Below, piece by piece: positions 35,821-48,569 of a DNA stretch of 64,000 bases; positions within the stretch are counted from its first letter, which is position 1, and each line of letters begins with the position of its first letter. Below the pieces are notes generated by a model. It worked only from the letters and a program-made list of their open reading frames with translations. It had not been told where the DNA came from and did not search any database. Location of the stretch: the NCBI RefSeq assembly GCF_900113225.1, contig NZ_FOZE01000002.1, positions 1,674,001-1,738,000 of the forward strand. The letters are read 5' to 3'. The translations under genes were made by a program, and so were the position numbers. Source of the DNA: Mitsuaria sp. PDC51. GTDB lineage: Bacteria > Pseudomonadota > Gammaproteobacteria > Burkholderiales > Burkholderiaceae_C.

Positions 35821-36160
35821 GGAGGGGCCCCTGGAAGAGGGCGGCAGTATCGCAAAGCCGCCTGCCAAAGATGACAGCAGCCGCCCCACGCGTTCGCGAG
35901 GCCCGGGAGCTGCACCACATGGCGCGGTGAGCGTGCGCCGTCCACGCCCATTCGGGCGACACGCGAGCGGGTGCAGTGTTTGGACAACAGAAAACGCACC
36001 ACCGAGGTGCGTGGGGTGACGTGTTTATGACGAACTTGCTAGATTCGCGTCCACCGCGCTACCCCGCACCCACATTTTTGCCAGCTGTGAACCCGGAGCA
36101 CCCCTCGGGACACCGCCGGCCTCCCCCCGGTTTCCCCATCCTTCCCCCGGAGTTCCATCC
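35821..36160. other. Intergenic region between xth and TonB receptor 4
   Basis: 340 bases with divergent promoters for xth (left) and the receptor (right). It holds one hairpin, ACGCACC-ACCGA-GGTGCGT (35994-36012), followed on the minus strand by TTTTCTGTT. A GGAG lies before the receptor start. No Fur-like box was seen, and no ORF. Confidence 0.5.
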
Positions 36161-38419
36161 ATGAATCGATTCGCCACCCAGCGCGCTGCCGTCCCGGCCC
36201 TGCGCGAGGCCGCCGCGGCCGTGTCGCTGGCCCTGCTCGCCTGGCCCGCGCTGGCCCAGGACGCCACCGACGCGCCGGCCAAGGAGAAGGGCCAGCTGGA
36301 GACGGTGACCATCACCGCCGAGCGCCGGGTCGAGAACATCAAGGAAGTGCCGAACGCCGTCAGCAAGATCTCGGGCGAGAAGCTGGACGTGCTGAACTCC
36401 GGCGGTCAGGACGTGCGTTTCCTGTCGGGCCGCGTGCCCAGCCTGAACATCGAATCCTCGTTCGGCCGCGCCTTCCCGCGCTTCTACATCCGCGGCTACG
36501 GCAACACCGACTTCCGCCTGAACGCATCGCAGCCGGTCTCGCTGGTCTATGACGACGTGGTCCAGGAGAACCCGATCCTCAAGGGATTCCCCGCCTTCGA
36601 CCTGGCCGCCGTTGAAGTGGTGGCCGGTCCGCAGGGCACGCTCTACGGCCGCAACACGCCGGCCGGCGTGGTCAAGTTCGATTCGGTGAAGCCCTCGCAG
36701 CGCCAGGAAGGCTACCTGAACGTCTCCTACGGCAACTACGGCACGATGAGCCTGGAAGGCGCCGCCAACGTGCCGCTGACCGGCGACTGGGCCGCCCGCA
36801 TCTCGGCGCAGATCCAGCACCGCGACGACTGGGTCAAGAACCAGGTCCCGACCGGCAAGACCGGCGAGCTCGAGGGCTACGACGACCGCGCCCTGCGCGT
36901 GCAGGCGCTGTACCAGCCGCACAAGGACTTCAGCGCGCTGTTCAACTTCCACGGCCGCGACCTGAAGGGCAGCGCGCGCGTGTTCCGCGCCTCGATCATC
37001 AAGCCCGGCACCAACGACCTGGTCGACGGCTTCGATCCCGAGAAGTCCTACACCGACGGCGTCAACGAGCAGACGCTGCACGCCACCGGTGGCAGCGCCC
37101 GCCTGCGCTGGGGCCTGGGTCAGATCAACCTGTACTCGATCACCGGCTACGAGTCGGTGCGCCCGTTCAGCCGCGGCGACGTGGACGGCGGCTATCTCTA
37201 TGGCGGCACCAAGCCGTTCACGCAGGAAGGCCAGGCCGGCTTCCCGGCCGAGTCCTCCAGCTCGATGAGCGGCCACCGCCAGGTCACGCAGGAGTTCCGC
37301 GTCGAATCCGCCACGCCGGGTCCGCTGCGCTGGCAGGGCGGCCTGTACTTCTTCGACGAGCGCTACACCGCCCGCAGCACCGACTACACGACCTCGACCG
37401 GCCTGGCCGCCGGCTACGTCGACACCTACCAGAAGAACACCGCGTGGGCGGCGTTCGGCTCGGTGAACTATGCGGTCACGCAGGACTTCTCGCTGCGTGG
37501 CGGCCTGCGCTACACGCATGACAAGAAGGACGTCAACGTCAGCAGCAGCTACACCGACCTGAACACCAGCACCGGCGTGTCGGCCAACACCGCCGACAAG
37601 AAGTGGAACTGGGACGTCTCGGGCACCTACGCGCTGACCAAGGAAACCAACCTGTACGCCCGCGTGGCCACCGGCTTCCGCGCCTCGTCGGTACAAGGTG
37701 CGTCACGTTTCGCCGGCCAGTCGCAGGCGACGCCGGAAAACGTCACTTCCTATGAGGTCGGCGTCAAGTCGGACTTCTGGGATCGTCGCGCGCGCCTGTC
37801 GGCCAGCGCCTTCACCTACACCGTCAAGGACCTGCAGCTGACCGCCGTCGGCGGTCAGAGCAACGCCAACCGCCTGCTGAATGCGAAGAAGGCCACCGGC
37901 AACGGCGTCGAGCTGAATCTGGAACTGCTGCCGGTCGACCAGTTGCTGATCACCCTCGGCGGCAGCCTGAACAACACCAAGATCAAGGACCCGAGCCTGT
38001 CGCTGCCCGCTTGCGGCGGCGGTTGCACGATGACCGATCCGCTGGTGGCCGGTTCGACGACCAACTACAGCATCGACGGCAATCCGCTGCCGAACGCGCC
38101 CAAGTGGGTCGCCAACCTGACCGCGCGCTACGCCTTCCCGACCGCGGCCGGCAACGAGTTCTACATCTACACCGACTGGGCCTACCGCTCCAAGGTCAAC
38201 TTCTTCCTGTACGAGGCCAAGGAGTTCACCGGCAAGGCGCTGACGGAAGGCGGCCTGCGCGGCGGCTACATCTGGAACAACGGCAAGTACGAGGCGGCGA
38301 TCTTCGTCCGCAACATCACGAACCAGATCCGCATCACCGGCGCGATCGACTTCAACAACAACACGGGCTTCATCAACGACCCGCGGACCTACGGCGTGCA
38401 GTTCAAGGCGATCTTCTGA
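36161..38419 (+). CDS. TonB-dependent outer-membrane receptor (siderophore-receptor-like)
   Basis: 752-aa receptor, shorter than the three in the array and of a different subtype. Signal peptide about 1-33 (ending WPALAQ), then the LETVTITAERR segment, plug (IRGYGNTDFRLN, VEVVAGPQGTLYGRNTPAGVV) and a barrel ending VQFKAIF. The LYGRNTPAGV plug is seen in FyuA/pesticin-type and other iron-complex receptors, so a siderophore or related ligand is likely but not proven. It stands alone, with a strong terminator. Confidence 0.92.
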   Translation: MNRFATQRAAVPALREAAAAVSLALLAWPALAQDATDAPAKEKGQLETVTITAERRVENIKEVPNAVSKISGEKLDVLNSGGQDVRFLSGRVPSLNIESSFGRAFPRFYIRGYGNTDFRLNASQPVSLVYDDVVQENPILKGFPAFDLAAVEVVAGPQGTLYGRNTPAGVVKFDSVKPSQRQEGYLNVSYGNYGTMSLEGAANVPLTGDWAARISAQIQHRDDWVKNQVPTGKTGELEGYDDRALRVQALYQPHKDFSALFNFHGRDLKGSARVFRASIIKPGTNDLVDGFDPEKSYTDGVNEQTLHATGGSARLRWGLGQINLYSITGYESVRPFSRGDVDGGYLYGGTKPFTQEGQAGFPAESSSSMSGHRQVTQEFRVESATPGPLRWQGGLYFFDERYTARSTDYTTSTGLAAGYVDTYQKNTAWAAFGSVNYAVTQDFSLRGGLRYTHDKKDVNVSSSYTDLNTSTGVSANTADKKWNWDVSGTYALTKETNLYARVATGFRASSVQGASRFAGQSQATPENVTSYEVGVKSDFWDRRARLSASAFTYTVKDLQLTAVGGQSNANRLLNAKKATGNGVELNLELLPVDQLLITLGGSLNNTKIKDPSLSLPACGGGCTMTDPLVAGSTTNYSIDGNPLPNAPKWVANLTARYAFPTAAGNEFYIYTDWAYRSKVNFFLYEAKEFTGKALTEGGLRGGYIWNNGKYEAAIFVRNITNQIRITGAIDFNNNTGFINDPRTYGVQFKAIF

Positions 38420-38470
38420 TCGGCTGAACGACGCAGCGCAGCGGCTTCGGCCGCGCGCCTTGCAAGAAGC

Positions 38471-38506
38471 AGGCCCGCTCCGGCGACGGAGCGGGCCTTC
38501 TTTTTG
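38471..38506 (+). terminator. Intrinsic terminator after TonB receptor 4
   Basis: AGGCCCGCTCCG (38471-38482), loop GCGA, CGGAGCGGGCCT (38487-38498), then TCTTTTTG. A perfect 12-bp stem with a T-run. Confidence 0.97.
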
Positions 38507-38622
38507 CTTGGTATGCCTGGATTCCAGCGACAGCGTGTCCTGTGAAGCGCCCGGGCAGCGCAGAACCCCGGTCCTACAATTCCGCCCCACTTTCACTGTC
38601 ACGTCTCGACGTCGCGCCCGCC

Positions 38623-39300
38623 ATGACCACCGCCGCTCCCCAGGACGCCCTGGCCCAGGAATTCGTCGCCTTCGCCGTGGACACCGGCGTGCTGCGCTTC
38701 GGCGAGTTCAAGACCAAGGCGGGCCGCCTCAGCCCGTATTTCTTCAACGCCGGCCTGTTCGACGACGGCCTGAAAGTAGGCCGCCTGGCCCAGTTCTACG
38801 CGCAGCGGCTGCTGGACTCGGGCCTGGCCTTCGACATGATCTTCGGCCCCGCCTACAAGGGCATCACGCTGGCCGCGGCCGTCGCCATCGAGCTGGCGCG
38901 CCTGGGCCACAACAAGCCCTTCGCCTACAACCGCAAGGAAGCCAAGGACCATGGCGAGGGCGGCACGCTGGTCGGCGCCAAGGTGCAGGGCCGGGTGCTG
39001 ATCATCGATGACGTGATCTCGGCCGGCACCTCGGTGCGCGAATCCATCGCGATGATCCAGGCCGCGGGCGCCACGCCCTGCGGCGTGACGATCGCGCTGG
39101 ACCGCCAGGAGAAGGCCGCCGAGAACGGGCAGGACCTGCCATGGTCGGCGGTACAGTACGTGCGCGACCAGCTGAAGCTGCCGGTGGTCGCGATTGCAGG
39201 GCTGTCCGACCTGCTCCAGTATCTGCAGACGACCAGCAGTACCGCCGTCTCCGCGCACGCGGCGGCGGTCCATGCCTACCGCGATCGCTACGGAGTCTGA
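38623..39300 (+). CDS. pyrE: Orotate phosphoribosyltransferase
   Basis: 225-aa enzyme that makes orotidine 5'-phosphate from orotate and PRPP in pyrimidine synthesis. The PRPP-binding motif VLIIDDVISAGTS is at about 125-137, and the catalytic-loop Lys/His region is AYNRKEAKDHGEGG. I chose the ATG at 38623, where family similarity begins; a GTG 81 bases upstream is in frame but has no support. The stop shares a base with the next start (TGATG). Confidence 0.96.
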   Translation: MTTAAPQDALAQEFVAFAVDTGVLRFGEFKTKAGRLSPYFFNAGLFDDGLKVGRLAQFYAQRLLDSGLAFDMIFGPAYKGITLAAAVAIELARLGHNKPFAYNRKEAKDHGEGGTLVGAKVQGRVLIIDDVISAGTSVRESIAMIQAAGATPCGVTIALDRQEKAAENGQDLPWSAVQYVRDQLKLPVVAIAGLSDLLQYLQTTSSTAVSAHAAAVHAYRDRYGV

Positions 39301-40025
39301 TGCGTCCTTCCATCTCACGCCGCCTGCTGTCCCGACCGGCCGCGCCCGCGGCGCTCGTTGGCGCCCTGATGCTGGGCGGCGGCCTCGCGGGTCCGGTCCT
39401 GGCACAGACCAAGGCGCCGTCGTCGCCGACCATCTACACCTGCACGACGCCCGATGGCCGCCGGCTGACCTCCGACCGGCCGATCCCCGAGTGCCAGACG
39501 CGCGAGCAGCGCCTGTTGAATTCCGATGGCTCGGTGCGGCGGATGGTGCCGCCGGCGATGTCGCCCGAGGAGCAGGCCTCCGCCGAGCAGCGCCGACGCG
39601 CCGAGGAAGTGCAGCGCTCCGCGCAGCAGGACGCGGTCCGGCGCGACCGCAACCTGCTGCAGCGCTACGCTGACCAGGCCGCGCACCAGAAGGCACGCGA
39701 GGCCGCGCTCGACGACGTCCGCGAGGCGATGCGGCAGTCCGAGAAGCGTCTGCAGGCGCTCGCCATCGAGCGCAAGCCGCTGCTGGACGAGGCCGAGTTC
39801 TACAAGGGCAAGCGGGTGCCTTTCAAACTGCAGCATCAGCTCGAGGCCAATGAAGCCGCGGCGGCCGCGCAGCGCGAATCGATCGAGAACCAGAAAGCCG
39901 AGATCGGCCGCGTGAACAAGTTCTATGACGATGAACTGTCCCGCCTGAAGCGGCTGTGGGCCGGCGCTGCGCCGGGCTCGCTGGAAAAAGCGGCGCCGCA
40001 GGCGCCGTCCGCCAGCGGGCGCTGA
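39300..40025 (+). CDS. DUF4124-domain exported protein
   Basis: 241-aa protein. Signal peptide about 1-36 (ending GPVLAQ), a short DUF4124 domain at about 37-65 (IYTCTTPDGRRLTSDRPIPEC, with its two Cys), then a long charged, Gln/Glu/Arg-rich coiled coil (about 85-215). DUF4124 proteins are periplasmic and of unknown function, common in Burkholderiales. The start overlaps the pyrE stop as TGATG, so it is translationally coupled; no metabolic link is evident. It converges on gatB with a shared terminator. Confidence 0.85.
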   Translation: MRPSISRRLLSRPAAPAALVGALMLGGGLAGPVLAQTKAPSSPTIYTCTTPDGRRLTSDRPIPECQTREQRLLNSDGSVRRMVPPAMSPEEQASAEQRRRAEEVQRSAQQDAVRRDRNLLQRYADQAAHQKAREAALDDVREAMRQSEKRLQALAIERKPLLDEAEFYKGKRVPFKLQHQLEANEAAAAAQRESIENQKAEIGRVNKFYDDELSRLKRLWAGAAPGSLEKAAPQAPSASGR

Positions 40026-40036
40026 CAGCGTTGACG

Positions 40037-40078
40037 CCAAAAAAGAACGCCGGTGGATCGCTCCACCGGCGTTCTGCC
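40037..40078. terminator. Bidirectional terminator between DUF4124 gene and gatB
   Basis: AGAACGCCGGTGGA (40044-40057), loop TCGC, and its exact complement at 40062-40075: a perfect 14-bp stem. A six-base A-run (40039-40044) gives the T-run for leftward transcripts from gatB; rightward it is followed by GCCTTTC. Confidence 0.95.
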
Positions 40079-40092
40079 TTTCAGGGGCCTGA

Positions 40093-41547
<1,455 letters not shown>

Positions 41548-41563
41548 CGCTTGCTCGTTGTCC

Positions 41564-43050
41564 TTACACGCCCGCCGGGGTCTGGCGGTGCCAGTCGGTA
41601 GCCTGCTGCAGCGCATGGGCGGCGTGCAGCAGCGTGCCTTCCTGGAAGTAGTTGCCCAGCAGCTGCAGGCCCACGGGCATGCCGCCCTCGCCCAGCCCCA
41701 CCGGCACGCTCATGCCGGGCAGACCGGCCAGCGAGCCCGGCAGCGTGAAGATGTCGGCCAGGTAGACCTTGACCGGATCGTCCGCGCCTTCGCCCTGCTT
41801 CCAGGCCACCGTCGGCGCCACCGGCCCGGCGATCAGGTCGCACTGCTGGAAGGCCTGCTGGAAATCGTCCGCGATCATGCGGCGCAGCTTCTGCGCCTGC
41901 AGGTAGTACGCGTCGTAGTAGCCATGCGAGAGCACGTAGCTGCCGATCATGATCCGGCGCTTGACCTCGGCGCCGAAGCCCTCGGCGCGGGTCTTCTCGT
42001 ACATGTCGATCAGGTTGCTGTAGTCCTTGGCGCGGTGTCCGAACTTCACGCCGTCGAAGCGCGAGAGGTTGGAGCTCGCCTCGGCCGGGGCAATGATGTA
42101 GTAGACCGGGATGGCCAGTTCGGTGCGCGGCAGCGAGACGTCGACCAGCGTCGCGCCCAGCTTCTCCAGCTCCGCCAGGCCGGCGCGCACGGCGCCGTTC
42201 ACGTCGGACGAGAGGGCGGCCGGGAAGAACTCCTTGGGCAGGCCGATGCGCAGGCCCTTGAGCGGCTGCGCGGCGGTCGCGCCCTCGCGGGCGGCCAGCA
42301 TGCGCGCATGGAAGTCCTGCGGCGGCTGCTGGACGCTGGTGGCGTCGCGCTCGTCGAAGCCGCTCATCGCCGAGAGCAGCAGCGCGCAGTCCTCGGCGGA
42401 GCGCGCCATCACGCCGGCCTGGTCCAGGCTGGACGCGAAGGCGATCATCCCGTAGCGCGAGCACACGCCGTAAGTCGGCTTGATGCCGGTGATGCCGGAG
42501 AAGCTGGCCGGCTGGCGGATCGAGCCGCCGGTGTCGGTGCCGGTCGTGGCCGGCACCAGGCCCGCCGCCACCGCGACCGCCGAGCCGCCCGACGAGCCAC
42601 CCGGCACGCGCGTGCGGTCCCAGGGGTTCAGCGCCTTGAAGTAGGCGCTGTTCTCGGTGGCCGAGCCCATCGCGAACTCGTCGCAGTTGAGCTTGCCCAG
42701 CGACACGGTGCCGGCGGCGTTGAGCCGCTCGACCACGGTGGCGTCGAACGGGCTCAGGTAGCCGGCCAGCATCTTCGAGCCGGCCGTGGTCGGCATGTCG
42801 CGGGTGACGAAGATGTCCTTGTGCGCCAGCGGCACGCCGATCAGCGCGCCGGCCTCGCCGGCGGCCAAGCGCGCGTCGGCGTCCTTGGCGCGGGCGAGGG
42901 CGTAATCCGGGTCCACGTGCAGGAAGGCGCCGAGATCCTTCGCCGCGGCAACACGCGCAAGCAGATGTTGCGTCAGTTCGGTGCTGGAGACCGTCTTGGC
43001 GCGCAAGGCGCGGCCGAGCTCGGCGACGCCGAGTTGATGCAGGGGGGCGG

Positions 43051-43054
<4 letters not shown>
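41564..43054 (-). CDS. gatA: Asp-tRNA(Asn)/Glu-tRNA(Gln) amidotransferase subunit A
   Basis: 496-aa amidase-signature protein that hydrolyses glutamine and supplies ammonia to GatB. The Ser-cisSer-Lys triad is visible: K79 (PLAHKD), S154 (PGGSSGGSA) and S178 ([10 protein letters not shown]). I chose the ATG at 43054, which overlaps the gatC stop by four bases; a longer frame upstream runs across gatC out of phase. Middle gene of the gatCAB operon. Confidence 0.97.
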
Positions 43055-44755
<1,701 letters not shown>

Positions 44756-44768
44756 GCCGGCCTACTGC

Positions 44769-44863
44769 GCGGGCGCCAGGCGTCGTTGGGCGGTGCTCGG
44801 AATCCTCACGTACAGGAAGTACGCTCCGGTTCCTCCGCTCCGTCCGCCTAGCCTGACACCCGC
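44769..44863. repeat. 95-bp interrupted palindrome between mreB and mreC
   Basis: Two 45-base arms (44769-44813 and 44819-44863) centred on CGTAC-AGGAA-GTACG. Paired blocks: GCGGG-G-CAGGC at the ends (11 of the outer 13 positions), GGCGG in the middle with a shift, GGAA, and CGTAC next to the loop. It looks like a dispersed intergenic repeat of the kind common in Burkholderiales. It sits where mreB and mreC expression could be uncoupled. Confidence 0.75.
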
Positions 44864-44930
44864 TCGCTACGGCCGATACGTTGTCAACCAGCGTTGTCGT
44901 CGGTCTTTCTGAAAGTCTGAGATCCCTGTC

Positions 44931-45896
44931 ATGCCTCTGGGCACTCTGGATCGCAATCCGCCGCCGCTGTTCCGTGAAGGCCCGTCCGCGCTGACGAAGC
45001 TGGCCTTCTGCGCCGCGCTGGCAGTATTCCTCATGGTGGCGGACTCCCGCTTCCAGTTGACCGCACCCGCACGGGCCGGCCTCGCGCTCGCGCTGCATCC
45101 GCTGCAGCGCGCGCTGCTGGCGCCGGTCGACGCCTGGGAACAGGCCGGTGACTACGCCCGCGGCATGGAAAAAGCCACCGAGGCCGAGAACCAGGCGCGC
45201 CAGCAACTGGCCTCGCAGGCGGTGATCCTCAGCCGCGCGGCGCAGCTCCAGGCCGAGAACACGCGGCTGCGCGCCCTGCTCGACCTGCGCGAGGCGCTGC
45301 CGGTGAAAGGCCTCGCCGCTGAAGTCCTCTACGAGGCGCCGGATCCCTTCTCGCGCCGCATCGTCATCGACCGCGGCAGCCACCGTGGCGTGCGCCTGGG
45401 CGCGCCGGTGGTCAACGACGCGGGTGTGCTCGGCCAGGTGACGCGGGTCTATCCGCTGTCGGCCGAGGTCACGCTGCTGACCGACCGCGAAGCCACCATC
45501 CCCGTCCTCAACACGCGCACCCAGCAGCGCGGCGTCGCCTACGGCGGCGAACGCGGCGTGATGGAGCTGCGCTTCATCGCCGCCAACGCCGACATCAAGC
45601 CCGGCGACGCGCTCGCGACCTCCGGCCTGGACGGTCTCTACCCGCCGGGCCTGCCGGTGGCGAAGGTCGCCGAGGTGGAGCGCCGCGGCGACACCAGCTT
45701 CGCCCGCGTCGGCCTGGCGCCGGTCGCGCAGCCGGACAGCGCCCGGCACGTGCTGGTGCTGGAGCCGCTGCAGGGCCAGGAGGACGCCCGCATCGAAGCC
45801 GCGCAGGAAACGGCCAGCGCCGCGAGCGCCGCCGCCGCCGAATCCGGCGCCAGGCCGCGTCGCGCCGCGTCCGCGCCCAAGGGAGGCCACCGATGA
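44931..45896 (+). CDS. mreC: Rod-shape protein MreC
   Basis: 321-aa membrane protein of the elongasome, the periplasmic scaffold that activates PBP2/RodA. One helix at about 21-40, a coiled coil (about 70-115, AENQARQQLASQAVILSRAAQLQAE region in parts), then the beta-rich MreC domain (DPFSRRIVIDRG, GVLGQVTRV, LLTDREATIPVLN). The last ~50 residues are an Ala-rich tail that lies beyond the conserved domain. Its end overlaps mreD by four bases. Confidence 0.95.
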   Translation: MPLGTLDRNPPPLFREGPSALTKLAFCAALAVFLMVADSRFQLTAPARAGLALALHPLQRALLAPVDAWEQAGDYARGMEKATEAENQARQQLASQAVILSRAAQLQAENTRLRALLDLREALPVKGLAAEVLYEAPDPFSRRIVIDRGSHRGVRLGAPVVNDAGVLGQVTRVYPLSAEVTLLTDREATIPVLNTRTQQRGVAYGGERGVMELRFIAANADIKPGDALATSGLDGLYPPGLPVAKVAEVERRGDTSFARVGLAPVAQPDSARHVLVLEPLQGQEDARIEAAQETASAASAAAAESGARPRRAASAPKGGHR

Positions 45897-46414
45897 TCAT
45901 GCCGCGTGGCGCGAGCCAGCTGCTGCTGCCCGCCAACCCCCTGTTCATCGCCTTCAGCCTGGTCGTCGGCCTGCTGATCGACATGGTGCCCGTCGGCCGC
46001 CAGCCCTGGATGCCGGACGTGCTGGCGATCGTGCTGGTGTTCTGGAATGTCCACCAGCCCCGGCGTGTCGGCGTGGGCTGGGCCTTCGTCTTCGGCCTGA
46101 TGATCGACGTCCACCATGGCGCACTGCTCGGCCAGCATGCGCTGGCCTACAGCCTGCTGGCCTTCGGCGCGGTCGCGCTGCATCGCCGGCTGCTCTGGTT
46201 CACGCTCGGCGCGCAGGCGCTCCACGTGCTGCCGCTGTTCGTGCTGGCCACCGCGATCGCGGTGATCGTGCGACTGGTCGTCGGCGGCATGTGGCCCGGC
46301 TGGAGCCTGGTGCTGGCGCCGGTGCTGCAGGCGGCACTGTGGCCGATCGCCGCGGCGCTGCTGCTCGCGCCCCAGCGTCGCGCGCCGGATCCCGACGCGC
46401 ACCGCCCGCTCTGA
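45893..46414 (+). CDS. mreD: Rod-shape protein MreD
   Basis: 173-aa integral membrane protein with about five helices and the typical PDVLAIVLVFWNVHQPRRVG and FGLMIDVHHGALLGQHAL segments. It works with MreC in the elongation complex. Coupled to mreC by ATGA, and 22 bases before mrdA. Confidence 0.94.
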   Translation: MIMPRGASQLLLPANPLFIAFSLVVGLLIDMVPVGRQPWMPDVLAIVLVFWNVHQPRRVGVGWAFVFGLMIDVHHGALLGQHALAYSLLAFGAVALHRRLLWFTLGAQALHVLPLFVLATAIAVIVRLVVGGMWPGWSLVLAPVLQAALWPIAAALLLAPQRRAPDPDAHRPL

Positions 46415-46436
46415 GCGCGCCGAGGACGGGCCCGCG

Positions 46437-48569
46437 ATGACGGTCATCAAGAACCTCCAGGCGGAGCTGAGCCGGTTCCGGCTGCGGCTGGTCGCCGCGG
46501 CGGTGTTCGTGCTGTTCTGCTTCGGCCTGCTGGTCGCCCGCCTCGTCTACCTGCAGATCACGCAGCACGACTCGCTGCTCGAGCGCGCCGAGACCAACCG
46601 CGTCACCGTGCTGCCGATCGTGCCGAACCGCGGCCTGATCGTCGACCGCAACGGCGTCGTGCTGGCGAGCAACTATTCCGCCTACACGCTGGAGATCACG
46701 CCGTCCAAGGTGCCGGACCTGGAGGCCACGATCGACGCGCTGACCGCCGTCATCGACATCCAGCCGCGCGACCGTCGCCGCTTCAAGCGGCTGATGGAGG
46801 AGAGCAAGAACTTCGAGTCGCTGCCCATCCGCACCAAGCTGACCGACACCGAGGTCGCGCGCTTCGCCGCGCAGCGCTTCCGCTTCCCCGGCGTGGACAT
46901 CAAGGCGCGGCTGTTCCGCAACTATCCGCTGGGCGATGTCGGCGCGCACCTGCTGGGCTACATCGGCCGCATCAACCAGGTCGAGAAGAAGGCGATGGAG
47001 GACTGGTCCGAAGAGGACATCGCCAACTACCGCGGCACCGAATACATCGGCAAGCTGGGCCTGGAGCAGGCCTATGAGCGCGAGCTGCACGGCCAGACCG
47101 GCTTCGAGGAGATGGAGACCAGCGCCGGCGGCCGCGCCGTGCGCCGGCTGCGCAACCGCCCGCCGACGCCGGGCAACACGCTGCACCTGTCGATCGACAT
47201 CAAGCTGCAGGCGCTGGTCGAGCGCCTCTATGGCGACCGGCGCGGCGCGCTGGTGGCGATGGATCCGCGCAACGGCGAGGTGCTGGCCTTCGTGTCCAAG
47301 CCGACCTTCGATCCCAACCTGTTCGTCGACGGCATCGACGCCGACAGCTGGAAGGACCTCAACGAGGACATCGACAAGCCGCTGCTGAACCGGGCGCTGC
47401 GCGGCACCTATCCGCCGGGGTCGACCTTCAAGCCCTACATGGCGATGGCGGCGCTCAACACCGGCAAGCGCGCGGCCAACGTGGTGGTGCAGGACAACCT
47501 GACCTACAGCTTCGGCGGTCGGACCTTCGGCAGCGCGACCGGCGACCGCGCCGGCCCCAAGGACATGCGGCTGGCGATCGTGACCTCGTCCAACGTCTAC
47601 TTCTACTCGCTGGCCAACGAGATGGGCGTGGACATGATCCACGACCAGCTGGAGCCCTTCGGCTTCGGCCGCAAGACCGAGATCGACCTGCTGGGCGAGG
47701 TCACCGGCATCCTGCCCAGCACCGAGTGGAAGCGTCGCGCCTACAAGCGGCCCGAGCAGCAGAAGTGGTACGCCGGCGAGACGATCTCGCTGGGCATCGG
47801 CCAGGGCTACAACAACTTCACGATGCTGCAGCTGGCCACCGCGATGTCGACGCTTGCCAGCGGCGGCGAACGCTACCGGCCGCGGCTGGTGCGGGAGATC
47901 GAGGACGTCGTCAAGCACGTGCAGCGGCGCACCGCCAGCGACGCGCTGTCGCCACTCGCGCTGCGCAAGGCCGACGTCGACGTGATCCGCAACGCGATGC
48001 ACGACGTGACGATGGAAGGCACCTCGCGGATGGTGTTCGCCGGCGCGCAGTACCAGAGCGCCGGCAAGACCGGCACGGCGCAGGCGGTGGGCCTGCGCGC
48101 CGGCCAGACCTACAGCAGCATCAAGGCGGACGAGCGCAAGCGCGACCACTCGCTGTACATCTCCTTCGCGCCGTACCAGGCACCGACGATCGCGCTGGCG
48201 CTGATCGTGGAGAACGCCGGCTTCGGCTCCGAGTCCGCGGCGCCGATCGCGCGACGCGTCTTCGATTACGTGCTGACCGGCACGTACCCGAGCGAAGAGG
48301 ACATCGCCAAGGTGCGGGTCGGCCAGGTGGGCGCGCCGATCGGCACGCCGCGCCGCGTCGAGGACATCCCGCTGCCGGGCGCCGCGGCCAGCGCGCCGGA
48401 CGCTTCGGCCTCCGCAGCGTCCGCGCCGGTGGCGGCCTCGGGTCCAGCCGGACCGACACCCAGACCCGCCGCTCCGGCCTCGGCCGTGCCTGCCGCGATA
48501 CCGGGCTCCACGGCGGAACGCCGCCTCGCGCCGGTCGCGCCGCGCCCCAACCCGGGAGCCTCACGATGA
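46437..48569 (+). CDS. mrdA: Penicillin-binding protein 2 (elongation transpeptidase)
   Basis: 710-aa class B PBP, the transpeptidase of lateral-wall growth. A short cytoplasmic N-terminus and one membrane helix (about 18-38) precede the pedestal domain. Catalytic motifs: S329-x-x-K332 (PGSTFKPY), S384-S-N386 and K544-T-G546. The C-terminal ~75 residues are an Ala/Pro-rich tail (AASAPDASASAAS) that extends past the transpeptidase fold; such tails vary in this order. Coupled to rodA by ATGA. Confidence 0.97.
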   Translation: MTVIKNLQAELSRFRLRLVAAAVFVLFCFGLLVARLVYLQITQHDSLLERAETNRVTVLPIVPNRGLIVDRNGVVLASNYSAYTLEITPSKVPDLEATIDALTAVIDIQPRDRRRFKRLMEESKNFESLPIRTKLTDTEVARFAAQRFRFPGVDIKARLFRNYPLGDVGAHLLGYIGRINQVEKKAMEDWSEEDIANYRGTEYIGKLGLEQAYERELHGQTGFEEMETSAGGRAVRRLRNRPPTPGNTLHLSIDIKLQALVERLYGDRRGALVAMDPRNGEVLAFVSKPTFDPNLFVDGIDADSWKDLNEDIDKPLLNRALRGTYPPGSTFKPYMAMAALNTGKRAANVVVQDNLTYSFGGRTFGSATGDRAGPKDMRLAIVTSSNVYFYSLANEMGVDMIHDQLEPFGFGRKTEIDLLGEVTGILPSTEWKRRAYKRPEQQKWYAGETISLGIGQGYNNFTMLQLATAMSTLASGGERYRPRLVREIEDVVKHVQRRTASDALSPLALRKADVDVIRNAMHDVTMEGTSRMVFAGAQYQSAGKTGTAQAVGLRAGQTYSSIKADERKRDHSLYISFAPYQAPTIALALIVENAGFGSESAAPIARRVFDYVLTGTYPSEEDIAKVRVGQVGAPIGTPRRVEDIPLPGAAASAPDASASAASAPVAASGPAGPTPRPAAPASAVPAAIPGSTAERRLAPVAPRPNPGASR

